The position numbers and the translations under genes are program-made. From Dicyema japonicum (taxonomy: Eukaryota > Dicyemida > Rhombozoa > Dicyemidae): a stretch of DNA of 62,530 nucleotides. Within the stretch, counting starts at the first letter, position 1; every line of letters starts with the position of its first letter. The notes beneath the pieces are model-generated. The model was given only the letters and a program-made list of their open reading frames with translations, was not told where the DNA came from and made no database searches. Location of the stretch: positions 315,970 through 378,499 of the forward strand of contig RDEW01000031.1 of the NCBI GenBank assembly GCA_011109175.1. Reading direction: 5' to 3'. Below, piece by piece: positions 1 to 10,974 of the stretch.

Positions 1-204
1 AAAAGTCTCCACCATATTCAAGTGTTGGAAACTGTAACCAATCCCGGCATATATGAAGTAGTGAAACATATTTTCCCTGAGAGAGCGAAAAAATAGTATT
101 CAAATTAAATTTCAATAAAAAGCATTACTAAAAAAACTTAGAATGAATTTCAAAAAGAAAGATAAATTTGAATTAAAAAATAAGTAAATTAAGAAAAATT
201 CCAA

Positions 205-460
205 AAAACAAGGGTAAACCAAACTAACTAATTCCTTGATTCTGAGTCGTCCCAGCAGCACCTTCATCCAAGAACAGTAATCCAGAAGATATTGTCCGGA
301 AGCTGATATCAATTCGATCAGTAACCGCCAGGGGACGAAATTACCTCTAGATGGAAAGAATAGTTGGATCCTTTTGAATGCCACCCAGTCAATGGGTGTA
401 TCCTAAGTAAGGTTGATCCCATGATGCCATCAGAGGAAAGGAAGGGGAATTTTCAATTAA
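205..460 (-). repeat. Interspersed repeat IR, copy 1
   Basis: This stretch shares a string of short matches, in the same order and orientation, with 38145-38375: the blocks around accaaactaactaa, agttggatcct and the gtaaggttgatcc region are common to both. Weaker similarity extends to 9860-10000 and 25925-26030. Read on the minus strand it contains GGATCAACC-like sequence that could be a decayed pol III B box, but this is not convincing. No coding potential is evident. The family could be a SINE or the tail of an unknown LINE. Confidence 0.5.
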
Positions 461-1039
461 TTGGCTACTATATAATAAAGTTTTTAGAAGCTATTAGATG
501 AAATAAAAAGTAAATAAAATTTAGACAAACAAAAATGCTAATTTGGTTGATAAAATCGTTTCGGACACCGCTTTTGTAAAAATATAACTATATTTTTTAT
601 GTTCTGTCGATAATAATCTACTAATGCAGTATTGGTAATTTAAAATAGCATATATTTTAATTAAACTTAAAAATACATTAAAAAAATAACGTAATAAAGT
701 TAGTAGTCTTCACTATTTCGCTGGCTGTCGACAAATACGACGAGAATTAAAACACCCACCACAAACAAATTTAAACTGATAGCATAATTGTACAATAATT
801 ATAAAAGATGAATTTTAAATTTTAAAAAATAATTAATTTAAATATTAATTATTCTTTAAATTTAAAATTTTAATTCGAACAAAAAATTAGAGTTAGAAAG
901 AAAAAGACCGTTTAGTTATTTCCCCTTTTGACTTTTAGAGAAATCAGAAACGTGGGAAGGAGTTCAAGACATGAAAGCATCAATGGAGTTACTGGAAAAA
1001 GACGCCTTTAGTATTAGACTTTCAGTTGGAAAGAGAGAA
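461..1039. other. AT-rich stretch, nothing recognised
   Basis: Very AT-rich DNA with homopolymer runs. No ORF, RNA gene or repeat shared with the rest of the window was seen. Confidence 0.5.
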
Positions 1040-1240
1040 ATATCTTGATCGGGATGCTAGTTAAGTGGACGGCTTCTCCACTTCCAACTAGCGCTGACGG
1101 AAACTCACCCCGGATCCGCCTAAGAGAGGCCAAAAACTTTAAAAGAAAGAAGTTTGAAATTCTCAGACGACTTTTCGTTTTCAAACCCTTCGCCGGTCGA
1201 AACATCGGGGGGCTGATCGGATATGTTCCCTGACTTTTTT
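1040..1240. other. GC-richer island, unidentified
   Basis: This patch is clearly richer in G and C than its surroundings. It is open on both strands for about 62 codons (+ 1045-1233, - 1014-1205). Neither translation resembles a family I know. The + translation is basic, with lysine and arginine clusters. It could be part of an older mobile element or foreign DNA. No start, splice site or stop context favours either strand. Confidence 0.25.
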
Positions 1241-1724
1241 GCGATCCATCTCTTATTGCGAAAAAGAAAAGGAGATAAGAGAAAAATAACTAATTCAATG
1301 AACGTATTTCCTTGCGAATAGTAAGGGAAAATGGGTGTTCAATCATTAGAGCTGCCAGTTAAATCACTTGAATTAGTCGTTTGTTTTTTTTACTAATTTA
1401 AAATTCTTATTAATCCGCATGTTGATAATTTACCGGATTTTTGACTTTATGATTCTAAAAAACGAAATCCATCTACTTTGAACAATTACTCGCCGAAACA
1501 GAGACGTAAAATTTTAAATTGCAAATTTTATGTCACTTATTTAAGATATTGTGTCATAAAGTTATTAGTAAATTATATAAGTAATAATTTAATTATTATA
1601 GGGTTTCCTGATCATTATCGTTACTTTTTAGTCATTAACATTGGGTTGACGGTAAATATATTTTTAGATAAAATAACATCAAAACTTATAATGATGTCCG
1701 ATAAAAATCTTTGTTAGAAGAGGG

Positions 1725-1990
1725 AATCGAAGACCCGATCTTTATTTTGATAATGCCTGTATTCATCATTATACGGACATTAATGAATTGAATGAAGTAG
1801 CAAACTTCCATGTTCCATATATACCTCCTTACTCACCATTTTTAATCCAATAGAAAATGTATTCAGCAATAGAAATAATATTTCCAGAGTAGGGTTTGAA
1901 AATGAGAAAAATTAAAAAAAAGATTGTTTTTACCCTCAATTGATAGAGAAATTACGCGAATGGTCGAGAGAAACCTATAATTCCTCGTTC
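1725..1990 (+). pseudogene. Tc1/mariner-type (DDE) transposase, C-terminal remnant
   Basis: One frame reads a DNACIHH block (YFDNACIHHYTDIN), then YIPPYSPF, and after a one-base frameshift in a T run near 1845 it continues FNPIENVFS. The order D-N-A-x-I-H, then PPYSP-x-x-NPIE, is the signature of the catalytic core of IS630/Tc1/mariner DDE transposases, where the D and the final acidic residue coordinate metal. Only the last two catalytic residues are visible. The N-terminal helix-turn-helix and the first Asp were not found upstream. No terminal inverted repeats were located. The copy is dead. Confidence 0.7.
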
Positions 1991-2083
1991 CGTTTTAAGG
2001 CAAACTTCTATAAGTTACTAAAAATTTATGCTTGACGAGATACGAATCCAGAAATAGTTTTTTTTGCTCCGAAACATCGTATA

Positions 2084-2150
2084 TACGATTTTTTTGAGTT
2101 TATATTATTATTATTATTATATTTTTGAGTTTATATTATTATTATTATGT
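2084..2150. repeat. (TTA)n microsatellite bordering the RLE-1 element
   Basis: Two runs of TTA repeats, each preceded by the same tttgagttta-type sequence, sit directly before the RLE-1 coding region. A second TTA run flanks its 3' end (about 4800-4825). See the findings on target choice. Confidence 0.8.
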
Positions 2151-2159
2151 TTGAAGCTC

Positions 2160-3811
2160 TCTCAGGCCTCTATCCGTGCTCTTGGGGTATGGCACTGCCG
2201 CTCGTGCCTTGGAATTGGTTCTGGGTTTCCTAATGGTCACGCGAGTGCATGTACCTCCGGGGAAGACCTTTCCCATTTGGATCCAGATTCGCTGCTCAAA
2301 ATTATCAATGAACGCCGGTCATCGAGGAGTATCCCGGTGAAGATCCCTAAAGCAGACCGCCCCCTAGCTGCCGAAGCCTTAACCAAAGCAATCGACGATG
2401 CTCTCCGCTCCGACTCTATAAACGACTGGATACGTTTGTTTAATTTTGCTCCTTTCGCTCTCGGCTCCTCCAGAGATCGCAATGGAAAGGAGTCTCACTC
2501 TCAGATGGACCACGCAATCCAACCATTGATACTTACAAGACTCTATTGGGGAAACATCCACCCTCTCCGAATGACCTACGCCATTGCTCGCCCCCATCAG
2601 AAGTGACCCCTTTGACCACGTCGCCTGATGATGTCATCACGGCGTTATGGAACTTTGCACCAAGTAGCTGTGGAGGTCTCGATGGCTTAAGGCCCGGCCA
2701 TCTTAAAGACCTTATTTCACCGATTATTGGAGACCAAGCAAGTCGTCTTTCATACTCACTCACTTCTCTTATGAACAGGATATTATCTGGACATTTGCCT
2801 GATTTGATACGTCATATCTTGTTTTCGGCTAGTTTGATTGTCGTCGACAAGAAGGGAGGTGGAATCCGTCCAATCGCGGTCGGATTCACTTTCAGAAGAC
2901 TAGCAGCCAAGATTGCTTTCAGATTTTCTACGGCAATCTTGTCAAAATCTTTACTTCCCAGTCAAGTTGAAGTCGGAGTTCGTCTTGGATGTGAGGCAGC
3001 CGTTCACTCCGTCAGAAGATTCAGGAACAGCAGCATTCAAGACTTTAAAAGGCACATTATGGTAAAACTGGACATCAAGAACGCTTTTAACAGCTTAAGA
3101 AGAGACTGCATTCTGGAGGCCTGCAAGGAAAGATGTCCGTACATATTTGAACTGGTCAATTATTCATACGGAAAACCTTCATCACTGTTGCACGGGGATT
3201 TCATAGTTCCATCGTCCTCAGGTGTTCAACAGGGCGACCCCCTCGGACCACTGCTGTTCTCCCTCGGCATTGAGAGGATCACGAAGCTCTCTAGATGCCC
3301 ACTCAACATCTGGTACCTCGATGACGCTGTCTTAGGAGGTCCCCCGGAAACGGTCTTCCAGGACTTAGAAGTACTCATCCCCGCGCTGTCCGAGGTGGGT
3401 CTTCAGTTGAATATAACGAAATGTGAAATAACAAACTGTGGTCTTGCTGACGTTGACTTCTCTTCAATTGTTCAAAAATTTTACTCCTTGTATCCCGGTG
3501 GGATTTCGACCCCTGAAAATGAATTGATTTTTCTTGGATCCCCGATCACTAGTAATGCGATGAAGCATGTCCTCCTTGACAAAAAACGACTCCTATGCGA
3601 TTCGCTGGAAAGATTACAGCTGCTGGACTTGCACACAGCACTATTCCTATTGAAAAGAAGTCTCAACATAAAGAGAATCTCCTATCTACTAAGGACAGCT
3701 CCATATTATTCTCAACTGGAGCTGCTCGAGAATTTTGATTTGTCTCTCCTCAGCTCGACGGAGCAAATATTTAATGTCCGATTCGACGATGCAGGCTACA
3801 CTCCCAGTTAG
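2160..3811 (+). pseudogene. RLE-1 reverse transcriptase region
   Basis: The protein copies the element RNA at the cleaved target (target-primed reverse transcription). The main frame is 2546-3811, preceded in another frame by about 110 residues with LTKAIDDALRSDS and WIRLFNFA, typical of the N-terminal part of this RT family in invertebrates. Motifs in order: GGLDGLRPGHLKDL; GIRPIAVGFTFRRLAAKI; motif A KLDIKNAFNSLRRD; motif B GVQQGDPLGPLLFSLG; motif C WYLDD at 3311-3325. The catalytic aspartates are present. The ORF loses frame near 3800, where translation resumes in the ORF that begins at 3735. The copy would need only two frame repairs, so it is fairly young. Confidence 0.9.
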
Positions 3812-4769
3812 ATTCGGGGGTCTTGGAATCCGTCGAACTTTGGACGTCTCACATCCTGCTCATTTATCATCACTCACGACCTGCGAACCTTTGGTCAGGA
3901 GGATTCTACACTCCCCACTCGAATTCTCAACTGACCAAGAGGTAATCCACGCACGAGAAGCCTGGAATGCCACCAACCTCCCCCTGCCTCCATCCCAAGA
4001 TCGCCAGCGAAACCTGGACAACTTATTATGCTGGAAATCATTTGGACTCCTACTGGAATCTGCCAATCAGCACCGACGCGCTTGTTTGCTTTCGGGGGCT
4101 TCCCCTGAGAGCGGAGCTTGGCTAAACGCCATCCCAAATGGAGCTTTGGGCACTTTTCTGGATGATGAATGCGTTAGAACTGGTATCTCTCTGCGGCTGG
4201 GACTAAAAGTATGTGTACCTCACCCGTGCCGATGTGGCATACTGATAGACTGCTATGGCCTGCACCCTCTCGCCTGCAGGAGGAGCGCTGGCAGATCCCC
4301 AAGGCACAAGGCTCTGAATGAAATTGTCAGGCGAGCTTTGGATGCTGCTGGATACTCGGCCATTCTTGAACCGGTCGGGTTATGCAGAAGTGACGGGAAA
4401 CGACCGGACGGGATGACCATATTTCCATTTGAGGCCGGGAAACCACTGGTTTGGGATGTGACATGTACAGACACGTTCGCCCAGAAAAATCTTCACGAGA
4501 GTGCTACAAGGGCCTGTTCAGCATCCGTAAAGGCGGAGAAGGCCAAACTCGTTAAATACGTCGACCTTCCCGATGATGTCAAATTTGTTCCCCTTGCTAT
4601 GGAGACTTCCGGATCCTACTCCCCCTCTACACTCGAGTTTTTCGGACGTCTTGGAAACCGGATCACCTCATGCACTGGAGATCTCCGTGAACGCCGCTGG
4701 CTATTTGAGCGAATCTCGCTCGCAATTTTGAGAGGGAAAAGCCACGCAGTGAGGGCGGCAACTACCTGA
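3735..4769 (+). pseudogene. RLE-1 zinc knuckle and restriction-like endonuclease
   Basis: This is the C-terminal half of the RLE-1 polyprotein, in the next frame. It starts with the end of the thumb (RFGGLGIRRTLDVSHPA) and then a cysteine-histidine cluster (PHPCRCG, GLHPLACRR) of the kind that precedes RLE domains. The endonuclease signature is KRPDG at 4398-4412 followed by LVWDVTCTDTF around 4446-4478, matching the (R/K)PDx12-14(D/E) pattern of R2-like nucleases that nick the target strand. The end, ILRGKSHAVRAATT then TGA, is recognisable in every other RLE-1 fragment and marks the 3' end of the family. Confidence 0.88.
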
Positions 4770-4836
4770 CTTCTATTGTTTAATAATAGTATAAATTTCC
4801 TTATTATTATATTATTATAAAGCACAACGTTTTGCC

Positions 4837-5455
4837 ATTGGAAATGACGAAACCAGTGCAGTACCAAACATTAATCTTTTAGTTAATTTTTTCCACTTTC
4901 CACGATCCTGAGCCAAATCCCTCAAGTAATCCATATCACCAGCTATAAATAAAAGTCGGCCAATTCTAAATATAAATCTGATAAATCTGAGTAGAAGTCA
5001 TCAAATAGAGCCGGATCTTTGTTAATCCAACCACTGTGAGGTGCGTATACATTGAATATGGAGACAATGTCAGTGCTTGCTTTGGCATTCATAAACTTCA
5101 TTTGTAGAACTCCGATGCGGTCATTAACTGCCCATACTCTGTAGATATGGAGGAGAAATTCCATTTTGATTGCAAAACCCAGTCCATGGTGCCTGTTGAC
5201 AGTCGGGAAAAAGATCAATTTGAATTTACCACATGTTTCTTCGTGGTTATCTTGGATTTGGTTTCCTGTAGGCAACCGATTGCTGCATCATAATTATGTA
5301 GGTCTTGACAGAGGGAGGTCCTTTTCCAAGAAGAGGTTAGGCCTCGGACGTTGAATGAGAGCAGCGATAATTTCTCAAAAAGATAAGGTTCGTACTTTTC
5401 AGACATGTTAATACTTTATTAGAGCCACGTCACCAGCTCAACTGAGTTTATATAC
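4837..5455 (-). pseudogene. R-group LINE, APE endonuclease N-terminal fragment
   Basis: On the minus strand from about 5406 the translation begins MSEKYEPYLFEKLSLLSF, then NVRGLTSSWKR and CLQETK, followed by YRVWAVNDRIGVLQMKF and SIFNVYAPHSG. This is the N-terminal half of an exonuclease-endonuclease-phosphatase (APE) domain, with the conserved Asn and the Glu of QET. It is about 90% identical by eye to 40590-41225 on the opposite strand. The 5' end carries the same leader with GGTGACGT before the ATG. One frameshift is present near 5270. The 3' side joins the RLE-1 tail within TTA/TAA repeats. Confidence 0.85.
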
Positions 5456-5854
5456 GATTTATTTAAACGCTAAGGAGACAAAAGATTACATTTATCGTGA
5501 AGATAAAAAGACGTTTCATGCGGCACATAACCACCTCAACCTTCTGACCAATTAACTACTTGACCAACTGGACAGGAAGAGATAGCTAAACTAAAAGAGA
5601 GACGTTTTCCGAGAATAGTATCATTTCCGAACTATTAAAATATAATTATGTATACTAGGAGAGAATAAACTCTCACAAACGAAAAATGATTCATCCACAA
5701 CAATTATCATTTTGCAGTCTGTAATCCTAAAAAATAACTCAAGTTTTATTCAACATAAAAATAAGAATTGAGAATTAATAATAATATAATGAACCACATG
5801 TGTTAGAGGTGGACCACAACGGCCTTTACCTGCTTTCTACTACCTCTTAGAACA
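5456..5854. other. Unassigned AT-rich spacer
   Basis: No ORF of note and no match to other repeats in the window. Confidence 0.5.
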
Positions 5855-6178
5855 GTGATCGCCAGTGTCTGTCACAATGACAAGTTCCAGTGGACGAGTG
5901 AAGCTGTCGGTTTTTCCAAAGCAAGATTCGGGAAGATTCCTCGTGGTGAATGGAAGTTGATTGCCGACATTTTTAATGAAAGATTTTCAACCAGAAAAAC
6001 CATTTCAAATTTCAAGAAATTACTTAAGGGAGGGATTCCTAAGAACTGTGATGAATACGATTCTACGGGATGCGAGGGCTCTGACCGGGAAAATCTCTAT
6101 CAGACTGGTCAAAATGGATGTCCTTACTGCACTGAATGCAGCCATTTCAAATTATACGGCTGTCCAATCGCCTGTTGA
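5855..6178 (+). CDS. Hypothetical protein, possible SANT/Myb-like segment
   Basis: An open frame of 107 codons. Residues 25-60 (GKIPRGEWKLIADIF, then RFSTRKTISNFKKLLKG) have the spacing of tryptophan and hydrophobic residues seen in Myb/SANT helices, which also occur in N-terminal regions of some LINE proteins. This resemblance is weak and I would not rely on it. The last third is cysteine-rich (CPYCTECSHFKLYGC). The region around it has no other recognisable LINE motif. It could be a fragment of an RLE element or a chance ORF. Confidence 0.25.
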   Translation: MIASVCHNDKFQWTSEAVGFSKARFGKIPRGEWKLIADIFNERFSTRKTISNFKKLLKGGIPKNCDEYDSTGCEGSDRENLYQTGQNGCPYCTECSHFKLYGCPIAC

Positions 6179-6191
6179 TCTAACGAAGTAA

Positions 6192-6955
6192 CAACATTAC
6201 GCAGGACAACGGGCGTGTGAAATTACCAACATCAAGTAAATAGAAGAGAATACTGAAAAGAGGATAGCCGTATTTAAGGAAAATTGTTTTTTTAATGACT
6301 TTGAAGGCCAAAGGAGTAAGGAGGATAAGGAACGAATGATGAATATATCAGTCTGACCTCGTTTTGGGGAAACTTAAACAGTGGGGAAAACCTCTTTCTG
6401 GAGAAAATCTCAAGGAAATACAGTCAATCTGTATAAATATGCATTTATTTGAGAGAAGTATTTCATCTCTAAATCAAGTCCGACTAAAAAGGGAAGAAAT
6501 CTTATGTGAAGGCTTCTAAACGTTAGTTTTGGTAAATGGATGTCAATTAAATCCGGAAGTTTATCAAGTTTTTCGTTCCCGATCAACGTTAATACTTATT
6601 GTTGCCAAAATTGCAAAAAGGCATTCTAATAAAGACTAACTGATGGATAATGTAATTTGTTTACTTGTGGCCTTAAATAAATCAGAAATATGAAATTGCT
6701 TTGAAAAGGCCTTGGAACTTTATGACACTAGACAACAACATGATAACGAAAATAACCCAAGCAATCAGGATATATTTGGAAAATGAAAATTTAGAGACCT
6801 TTTATGATGATCTGTAGAAGATAACAGGGAGATATTAGATTATGAACTCATGAAAGATATGAACGTGCTTTCATATTGCACCTCAATCTAGTCAAACAAG
6901 AAACTGCTAGAAGATGTTATTAAAAAAGATTTAAAGCAGATATAAAAACGTCGAA
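6192..6955. other. Unassigned stretch
   Basis: AT-rich; all frames are broken. No similarity to known families was seen. Confidence 0.45.
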
Positions 6956-6962
6956 GAGTCAG

Positions 6963-7408
6963 TTAATTATGGCTCTTCCCTGAGATCGGGGATTCACCAG
7001 CACTATCTTCAAACTGAGGCATCTCTTCTTTTCTTAACAAAGGGCATCTACTGCACCATCCGCAGGTGATCGTACAAGCGAAGTATGAAGCCAAAGCTGC
7101 AAGCGACTTTAACTCCACACTGGAAACAACTAAATTTTTACAACAGAAAGTCATCTGTCTTGTAGAAACGACATATATCGTCGGTAGCACGGCCAACTCC
7201 ATAACAATTTAATGAAAGTCGTTATCATCAATCCAGAGGGCAGAATTTTTAACAAAATTTCGAAACGTCTCACTCCGATTTCACTGAAACAGTGATTCAC
7301 ATGTCCAAAGGGGGATATAGAATTAACATAATCACAAAAGTTCTTTTTGTCCTCTTCTTTTATGAATTCAAAGCGGAAGACCCCAGAAGCATTGTGACTC
7401 AATCTCAT
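6963..7408 (-). CDS. Two overlapping hypothetical minus-strand ORFs
   Basis: Minus-strand ORFs 7408-7151 (85 codons, charged start with FEFIKEEDKKNFCDYVNS) and 7202-6963 (79 codons, cysteine-rich centre) overlap by about 50 bases in different frames. They could be one protein broken by a frameshift. I do not recognise either, and no neighbouring element explains them. They may be chance ORFs. Confidence 0.2.
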
Positions 7409-7739
7409 AAATCCCTACAAGTCGTATGATGATAGGATGTTTGAGAGTTTGATAGCGCAAAAATTAGAGGTCACTGAAATCTGTGCAAACATATTAGCGG
7501 AGTATTCAAAAACTGAAGAATCATGAAATATCAACTTCATAGAGTCGATGCAGTTCTCAAATATTTACTTTAGCCTCATTGGTCTTGTTCTCAAGAACTA
7601 ATGTTCTAGAACTTCCATTAATATTTTAGTATAAAAATAATTGAAGAACTTTTAATTAATATTATTATTTATTAATTTTTTTTATATTTAATTATTTAAA
7701 TTTTAAATAAATACAAACCGAAAAATTGTTTGTTGTTGT

Positions 7740-8108
7740 ATGGTTAAGGTTGTTTTGTACAAGTTTATTTTAAAACTTTTAAAAGATAATAATCCATGTG
7801 TGGAATGGATTGGCCATAAAATATTCAGAATTACTGATATGGTAGAGCTCGCAAGGCTCTGGGGAATAATAAAACGTAATCCAAAAATGACAGTCAATTC
7901 AGTAAACAGAAATATAAGAAATTATTACGAAAATCCGTCAATATTGAAAAGAATAAGCAAAGATGCTTATCTATTACTGGCGGCTGACCTGTCATTGCCA
8001 ATTGCTTCACAAATATGCGAGTTTGATGATATTATGCTTAAAGAAGCTGTATTTGCATGTGATCAACTATTAATGCATGAGGGTGGCTTGTCCATATCCA
8101 TTCGGTAA
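7740..8108 (+). CDS. ETS-domain transcription factor-like protein
   Basis: An intact 122-codon ORF whose residues 6-80 line up with the whole ETS winged-helix DNA-binding domain. It has LYKFILKLLKDN (helix 1, LWQFLLELL in relatives), VEWIG, the ELARLWG block (VARRWG), NPKMTVNSVNRNIRNYYEN in the place of KPKMNYEKLSRGLRYYYDK, and a final beta segment ending in AYLLL. The two arginines of the recognition helix that contact GGA in known ETS proteins are kept (R-x-x-R in NRNIRNYY). The start is the first ATG after an in-frame TAA at 7704. The domain begins five residues in, so the real gene may have upstream exons. About 40 residues follow the domain, with no known motif. The protein would bind DNA in the nucleus. 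It is divergent but unbroken, which argues for a live gene or a very recent copy. Confidence 0.82.
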   Translation: MVKVVLYKFILKLLKDNNPCVEWIGHKIFRITDMVELARLWGIIKRNPKMTVNSVNRNIRNYYENPSILKRISKDAYLLLAADLSLPIASQICEFDDIMLKEAVFACDQLLMHEGGLSISIR

Positions 8109-8699
8109 TAATTTGATCCATGACTATCACCCATTAAACACTAATGACTGGTATAATGGGCTTGCAAATTATAACTATTATCTTATAATTATTATTAATA
8201 TGCTTTTTATAATAAAATTATGTATTCTTTGTGTTTTGAGTTTAGTTTTAATTAGGCTTTGATCTAAAACTTTGATTTTTTAAATGTAATTTTTCACTAA
8301 AAATTATTTAGTTTGCGAGTTGCCATGGTAATACGTCTTTTGCGGTTTGTCTGCGGTTAATTAAACAAAAAATCTCAACACGATTGTGTAAGCAAGGTTT
8401 AAGTGGCAAAGCATCAGAAAAATTACGGTTACGAACATTCAATGGACGCTTCGAACATCTTCCAGTATCAAGTTGCTTCTGTCAACCTCACATGCCTCAA
8501 ACAAATCGCCCTAGAAAACCTACCAAAAATCACACTTGTCTCCGACAACTATGAGATACGATCGGTAACTTCTTTCTTCCATGGAGCAGCAGTGCTGGCC
8601 TACCCTTAAGCCATATAAAAGACCTTACTTCTATTATCGCTGCCAATACAGAAAATTTCCAAATCAGCTCTATGAAGGTTATCTCTAACCGCATTTGCA
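8109..8699. other. 3' flank of the ETS ORF, unassigned
   Basis: AT-rich flank with several AATAAA-like strings, including ataaaatt near 8210. A 68-codon + ORF at 8403-8609 has no recognisable motif. Confidence 0.35.
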
Positions 8700-9690
8700 G
8701 GCATAAATTTTATACTATGCCATCGAAATGCTATTTTCTGTCGAAATCATCGTCGATCACGGGATATCCAAACTAAAATAGCATTTACAATCTCTAAAAT
8801 TGTTTCTCAAAACCGGACATTGAAGATACGATCCCTATCGACGGGAAGTTGTTCGAATTGTGTAAAGTAGGTGAAATCCTTAGAACATATGCAAGCCTCT
8901 GTACGTTGAGGCTATTCATTAGGAGGAATAATTATGTGTGCACGTCAAGTAGACATAAGCGGTCTAGAGTTTCTTCGAATAACTGTAGTTTTTCTTGTAT
9001 AGCTCCCTCCATTGCACGCATAGTGATTGGGGATCCGAGGGATATAAAGTCTTTCTCAGGCGAGGAAATACTACCAGGCAGTTAATTTGAGAAAATGGCA
9101 CAGCTTGTGAATATTCTTTTCTGGAAGTCCATAATTGTAGATTTCACATTTACTGTAATTTAATTCCAGTCCAGCTTCTGACAGAGCAGGAATTATCACC
9201 TTTAAATCCTGGAAGACAGTATCTGGGAATACTCTATAAACCGTATCAATCCAGATAATAACAGGTTGATAAGCGAACGAGATGTTAGTGATTCTTTCGA
9301 TTGCAAAAAAGAACAACAGAGGTTCACGGGGATCTCCTTGTTGCACTCCAGAAGACGACAGGATTAGCTAGTCCCCGAAAGATGAAGATAGAATATAGGA
9401 CTGATTTACAATTTCGATAATTTTATATTTCCATGCACTAGTCAAAATATAATTTTTCCTCAGACAGTAAAGACGTTCTTGATGTATAGTTTAATAAGGA
9501 CATCTCCGGATAATCTTTCGATACTAGTTTAGAATGTTCTAACGGAATGTACAGAGGTCTCACATCCTAGACGAACTCCGACTCCTATTTGAGGGGGTTC
9601 AAGAATTGTTTAACGATGGGGCTAGAATATCGGGAAACAATTTTGTCAGCCAGCCTCCTTAAAGACAAACCTGACCTCAAATAAAGTGAT
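8700..9690 (-). pseudogene. RLE-1 reverse transcriptase copy, decayed
   Basis: Read on the minus strand from 9690, the frames give SLRRLADKIVSRYSS (fingers), a damaged motif A region, then QQGDPREPLLFFFAIERIT (motif B; 9346-9290) and TVFQDLKVIIPALSEAGLELN. From about 9080 it continues with SPEKDFISLGSPIT and a thumb-like LFLLMNSLNVQRLAYVLR. This is collinear with residues of the 2151-4800 copy but contains stops and frameshifts throughout. Motif C is altered (IWIDT in place of WYLDD). Both ends are truncated. Confidence 0.8.
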
Positions 9691-9717
9691 CTGATGTCTG
9701 CGCGGGTTATTATTTTA

Positions 9718-10050
9718 TTATTAATTAACCACGGATACACCGAGAAATAAGTTAAAGTAAACAACTAATTAAGTGTATCCAGTTTCCACTTCTACATAAA
9801 CAGAGTCCATCCGGAATCAACATAAAGGGTAAAATACGTCCATACTTGCAGTTGTGGAAACCACTCCAGTGGAGTGGGGGAGAGCAAATGATCCTTTTTC
9901 GTGCATCCTGGCACTGGACGCCACCTAGACAGGTGAATCACATGACACCACTCTAATAGGAAGAGGGAGGAGGAACAGAAGAACAAACAGAAACTTCAAC
10001 CAATTAGCCACGAAACACCACATGGTGCCACACGGCTAGCTTGCATATTA
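9718..10050 (-). repeat. Interspersed repeat IR, copy 2
   Basis: The first 150 bases (aaccacggatac onward, with a tccatccggaat block) recur at 18063-18215 in the same orientation. The part at 9867-9970 resembles 25925-26030 and, more distantly, copies 1 and 5. On the minus strand it ends in TTAATTAATAATAAAATAA, a LINE- or SINE-like tail. A minus-strand TGGCTAATTGG at about 10010 resembles a pol III A box. It is probably a SINE-like family, but this is inference. Confidence 0.5.
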
Positions 10051-10055
10051 GTTCT

Positions 10056-10316
10056 CTAGATGGAGCATTCTTCCTTGTTCGGACTATGCGTCGCCTGCAT
10101 TTGGTTAGAATATGTGGGGTACCCTTGGATGTGGTTCCTCACATAAAAGAACGAATATTGCTCCTCATGGAAGCAATAAGAGACTCCTTTCTGTGACAAA
10201 ATCTCTGATGATTTGTTGATACGGTTTTCCTCGAAGTATGAACAGGATATTCGAAAGAAGAGGAGATTATGCTTATACTCACAGATACAATTTTCCGCAT
10301 CACAACAATCACTCAC
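10056..10316 (-). CDS. Hypothetical ORF
   Basis: An 86-codon open frame, cysteine-rich at its start (CCDAENCICEY) and aromatic in the middle. No family recognised, and no ribosomal or splice context to support it. It may be chance. Confidence 0.15.
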   Translation of the reverse strand: MSDCCDAENCICEYKHNLLFFRISCSYFEENRINKSSEILSQKGVSYCFHEEQYSFFYVRNHIQGYPTYSNQMQATHSPNKEECSI

Positions 10317-10974
10317 ATTAGGAATTATAGAAGGCTCTATCCATGGAATTTTGCATGATTTTGTCGAACTTCAAAATTGAGGAAAACGGGATTTAACCCA
10401 CAATTCCATATAATATAACGCTTGCAAGCATAATAGAGTTCAATCCTATAAGTAACAGCATAAATACAATCATCTACAAGTTTCCCGATTCTGATAGATA
10501 TTCAGCGTTTTACAACTACCACGGCGTATCCGATGCTTCCTTGGTTCAAATTACCAGATTTCAAATTCTCCAGAGTAGGAAAGAAAACGATGGATTTGAT
10601 CAGCCATAAAACGATCCAAACACTTGTGAAACAGTGGTACATCAGCATCCGACCAATAGATGTCTAACTGTTACAATCCTACATAAATTAAAATCATAAT
10701 AATTATGGATATATTAAAATATCCTAAGAACTAAAAATAACGAAAGTAATGGTGACAGTCCACTACACGTTCTCTGTAATATTATATATTAATGTAGTTG
10801 TTATTAGGAAAGCATTAGCCAATATCCCAAAAGTGTAATAACTCATTGTAAATATAATAGCTATTCCAAAGATAGTCAATGTGGTAAATAAATTGACAAA
10901 TAGCAAAACTAATAATAATACATTATGGAATAACTTTAATAATACAGTAACCATCATTATACAAAAATATTACT
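10317..10974. other. Unassigned AT-rich stretch
   Basis: Hydrophobic minus-strand ORF at 10763-10957 only reflects AT-rich codons. Nothing else is recognisable. Confidence 0.4.

Larger units (their letters stand above)
2151..4800 (+). mobile_element. RLE-1 non-LTR retrotransposon, nearly full length
   Basis: This is a single-ORF LINE of the restriction-like-endonuclease class, much richer in GC than its surroundings. The order is N-terminal region, reverse transcriptase, thumb, zinc knuckle and endonuclease, then a short 3' UTR. It is the best copy of a family with five further fragments in the window. The 5' end is uncertain because the N-terminal part is only partly readable. (TTA)n lies on both sides. 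Inactivation is light: two apparent single-base frameshifts (near 2545 and near 3800). Confidence 0.85.

Noticed and set aside
1040-1240. Organelle or bacterial insertion, because of higher GC.
   Set aside because: Neither strand gave a recognisable organellar or bacterial protein or RNA.
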